Positions 61,496-64,000 of a DNA stretch of 64,000 nt are shown one piece after another. The position numbers and the translations under genes are program-made. Every line of letters starts with the position of its first letter. Position 1 is the stretch's first letter. This DNA comes from Malus domestica (Eukaryota; Streptophyta; Magnoliopsida; Rosales; Rosaceae). The stretch covers positions 13,995,001 through 14,059,000 of the forward strand of contig NC_091669.1 of the NCBI RefSeq assembly GCF_042453785.1, written 5' to 3'. The notes beneath the pieces are model-generated. The model was given only the letters and a program-made list of their open reading frames with translations. It was not told where the DNA came from and searched no databases.

Positions 61496-61812
61496 TCATA
61501 GCTTTGGCAGCTCGTACTGGTCACCTTCTAGGGCAGGTAGAATCTCCTTGACTCTTTCCGGGCACAAACAATGCATGTGGCAAGTATCCTTGCAAAACCA
61601 ACATTTTTTTCCCCTGACACATGGTTTACCATGAGGCTCCATACTCTGAAATTCTTTGACATAACGGCCGATCAAGTAGCACATGGGTTTACGACAGTAG
61701 CAACAAACTACTTGAAAACCAGGTATAGGTATTTTACCAGGAGGGATCTCACGGAAACAAGGGCAGGGATCAGGAAAGTCGTGGTACTCGCCACAAACGC
61801 GGCAAGCAGGCT
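61496..61812 (-). pseudogene. Cys-rich protein fragment, probable zinc-binding
   Basis: On the minus strand a frame of about 105 codons reads ACRVCGEYHDFPDPCPCFRE, then VVCCYCRKPMCYLIGRY and PCVRGKKCWFCKDTCHMHCL, ending in ELPKL and a stop. CxxC pairs and His residues suggest zinc binding. I do not recognise the family. The 5' part of a gene is missing here, and the same first segment recurs twice nearby in both orientations, so this is called a fragment. Confidence 0.5.
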
Positions 61813-62113
61813 TTAAGGTTCTGTTTCCTAGGACCAGTGGGTGGTCCTATCTCCTTTTTCGTGGCGAGTACCACGACTTTCTTGATCCCTGTCCCTACTT
61901 CAGAGATCCCTCCTGGTAAAATACATCTACCTGGTTTTCAAGTAGTTTGTTGCTACTGTCGTAAACCCATGTGTTACTTGATCGGCCGTTATGTCAGGAG
62001 GGATCTCACGGAAGTATTTTACCACAAACCAGGTAGAGGTATTTTACCAGGAGGGATCTCACGGAAGTAGGGGCAGGGATCAGGAAAGTCGTGGTACTCG
62101 CCACAAATACGAA
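61690..62113. repeat. Three copies of a Cys-rich coding segment in alternating orientation
   Basis: The segment coding CGEYHDFPDPCP...CRKPMCYLIGRYV occurs on the minus strand at about 61690-61806, on the plus strand at about 61858-61997 and, shorter, on the minus strand at about 62028-62113. The phrase AGGAGGGATCTCACGGAA marks junctions near 61738, 61997 and 62049. The inverted copies could form a cruciform. Confidence 0.8.
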
Positions 62114-62960
62114 GCCTATATACATTCTCATCTATTTTCTCACTCTCATCATCTTTCTTGAGTTTGTCACTCACCACCAATGGAGTACTAACCGGCTTGC
62201 AGTCCTTCAACCCAAATTTTTGCAATAAGCTAACTACATATTTCCTTTGATTAATGAAAATTCCAGATTCAGACTAAAGAATTCCCATTTCCAAGGAAAT
62301 GATATAGCAATTCCAAGTCTGTCATTTCCTATCTTTTTATCATGTCCACTTGAATTCTTCCAGTAACTTAGAGCTACTACCTATGTAGATAATGTCATCT
62401 ACATAGATAGAAACAATGATGCTTTCATTTTCTCCCCTTGACTTCATCTACAATGTTGCTTCACTTGGACTTTTGGTGAATCTACAGTTGTGCAGATGAG
62501 CATCAATTTCTTCATACTAAACCCTTGGAGCTTGCTTTAATCCATACAAAGCTTTCTTAAGTTTGTAGACCTTATCTTTTGCACCTACCACAATATAACC
62601 CTCCGGTTGATCAATGAAGACCTCATCTTGCAACATACCATTCAGAAAAGCTAATTTCACATATAACTGGAACAACTTCTACTTCTTTTGAGCTGCGAAG
62701 GCTATGAGTGTTCCGATGGTATCCAATCTTGCAACATGACCAAAAGTTTCATTGAAATCAACCCCAGGCTTCTGTGTATACCCCTTTGCAACCAGTCTTT
62801 CCTTGTGCTTTTGAATTGTCCCATCCAGGTTCAGTTTGGTCTTGTAGATCCATTTTACTCCAACAATGGGTTTGCTAATGGTCTGTCAACCAATTCTCAG
62901 GTCTTGTTTTTCTTTATCATCTCAATTTCAGCATCCATTGTTTTCTTTCAAGCTATATTC
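62114..62960 (-). mobile_element. Copia reverse transcriptase/RNase H relic
   Basis: On the minus strand, degraded frames give copia polyprotein blocks in order: HKERLVAKGYTQKPGVDFNE near 62740-62810, LNGMLQDEVFIDQPEGYI near 62600-62660, YKLKKALYGLKQAP near 62530-62580, the catalytic YVDDIIYIGSS near 62370-62410, and FGLKDCKPVSTPLVVSD near 62160-62220. Several stops and frameshifts interrupt it. At 62114 it changes abruptly into the Cys-rich segment without a break in frame (ENVYR then LRICGEYH). Confidence 0.82.
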
Positions 62961-63240
62961 GGGGCTATAAAAGTCATTACACCAGAGAGAGAGAGAGATT
63001 GGATTAGACTAGAGTAGAAACTTGGCAGGTAGATTGAGATGAAACAGGGTGTACACAAAAAGGGAATATGGCCACCCACTTTCTTAGGAAACATATGCAA
63101 GCAGGCTTTGTAGTTGCAGCAGCAAAATGGGCATTTCTTCCGATTTTCCTCCCTTGTCTTGCCAGGGTACCTATAACAATATTGCACAATGTAAAAACCC
63201 AATGAAAAGCTCTTATGTTTTGAAACCAGTACACCAACGC
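62961..63240 (-). pseudogene. Second Cys-rich fragment
   Basis: On the minus strand a frame reads YPGKTREENRKKCPFCCCNY, then KACLHMFPKK and GGHIPFLCTPCF. It lies on the far side of the copia relic from the fragment at 61496-61812, on the same strand, and is likewise rich in CxxC pairs. They may be two parts of one gene split by the retrotransposon; this is inference. Confidence 0.35.
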
Positions 63241-63676
63241 AACGAATGACACATGCAGAGTTCAATTTTAGAACTGGCGGGTACAATTGCAAAGTTTACA
63301 ACTCGGGGTACGGTACTAATAACTAATGGATTTCCCCATCCTTATCATTTGAAATTGAAACCAATACAATCCCATCAACAAAAGAACATAAGTGTCAAGT
63401 TTCAATACATGATAAATCACGAAATTGCAGAGCAAAATTCTAGTTTTAGCTTAAATTTTCAGGAAGGACGATCTATGAATAATGTATTAAAACATAGACG
63501 ATTTGGGTCGTTGAAAAAAGTTACGTAATGATGTATCTTTCAGATAAGCTTGTTCGATATATCTCTCAAACGGAATTATTGGAATTCATAAAATATTATA
63601 CACTCGTAGATTAAATTTAAATCATCTTAAACAAGGAAAAGAGGGAAGAAAGGAAAATGTTTCACTTTTAGTGGTG

Positions 63677-64000
63677 ACTGAGCTCTGCAGCTCAAGGAGA
63701 AACAGGACTACAGGCTGCCGCTCAAGGTCCATTTTCAACGCTCAAGCGGAAGTATAACTGAGCTCTGCCGCTCATGGTCCATTTTAAACGCTCAAGCAGA
63801 AGTATAACTGAGCTCTGCTACTCAAGTGCTAATATATCTGAGCTCTGCCGCTCAGGGTCCCTTTTCAACGCTCAAGCTAAAGTATAACTGAGCTCTGCCG
63901 CTCAGGGTCCCTTTCCAACGCTCAAGCGGAAGTATAACTGACCTCTGCCGCTCAGGCTTGCTTTTCAACGTTCAATGTGGTTCTCTAACTGAGCTCTGAC
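63677..64000. repeat. 50-bp tandem repeat running off the window end
   Basis: The anchor ACTGAGCTCTG starts at 63677, 63757, 63807, about 63837, 63887, 63937 and 63988, giving steps of 80, 50, 30, 50, 50 and 51 bp. The consensus unit runs through GAGCTCTGCCGCTCAGGGTC and TTTTCAACGCTCAAGCGGAA. The 80- and 30-bp steps together equal two full units plus a 10-bp difference, as expected from unequal exchange. The array continues past the window. Confidence 0.9.

Noticed and set aside
1-64000. CRISPR arrays, bacterial operons, ribosomal RNA or complete tRNA genes
   Set aside because: None seen. The window is plant nuclear DNA; regular short repeats present are microsatellites, tandem duplications or transposon ends.

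Overview
The window is nuclear DNA of a flowering plant. It has AT-rich intergenic DNA, GT-AG introns, plant-specific gene families (ATL RING-H2 ligases, type-2 pectin methylesterases, APUM23) and many small DNA transposons. The MITE families and copia-type LTRs look like those of Rosaceae, perhaps apple or pear. That placement is an inference from memory of repeat families; no species is proven by the sequence.

I support six host genes. (1) An intronless ATL-type RING-H2 E3 ligase at 13165-14106 (+). (2) A small uncharacterised two-exon basic protein at 16035-16715 (-). (3) A tail-anchored ubiquitin-conjugating enzyme of the UBC33/34 (UBE2J2) type in nine coding exons at 19721-22767 (-). (4) A short secreted-peptide precursor in two exons at 26404-26772 (+), with a decayed paralogue at 28299-28570. 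(5) A nucleolar Pumilio-repeat protein (APUM23 type) in ten coding exons at 29057-34253 (-). (6) A type-2 pectin methylesterase with a PMEI pro-domain in three exons at 48926-53269 (+). All splice junctions were read from the sequence and keep the frame. An RRM-like exon (59840-60055, -) and Cys-rich coding fragments near 61.5-63.3 kb look like gene pieces.

The rest is mostly transposon-derived. From 5540 to 11370 lies a complete PIF/Harbinger element with a TAA target duplication, a DDE transposase gene and a Myb/SANT-like gene; each gene carries one disabling mutation. Next to it are two fold-back MITEs. A hAT-like element with an 8-bp duplication lies at 25314-25982. MULE-like MITEs with 9-bp duplications lie at 4220, 30986 (inside the Pumilio gene) and 39823. 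A 1.9-kb solo LTR with a 5-bp duplication fills 43287-45198. A small LTR element at 57403-58974 carries a captured piece of a TypA/BipA-type translational GTPase gene. A copia 3' LTR lies at 38884-39545, and a reverse-transcriptase relic near 62.1-62.96 kb is joined to Cys-rich coding DNA that is repeated in both orientations. The window ends inside a 50-bp tandem repeat.

The genes do not form an operon or an obvious pathway. Two (ATL ligase and E2) belong to the ubiquitin system, but nothing in the layout says they work together. I see no clearly new biological system. The best candidates for follow-up are the peptide gene with its dead paralogue, the LTR element with the captured GTPase fragment, the near-intact Harbinger element and the rearranged Cys-rich/copia block.
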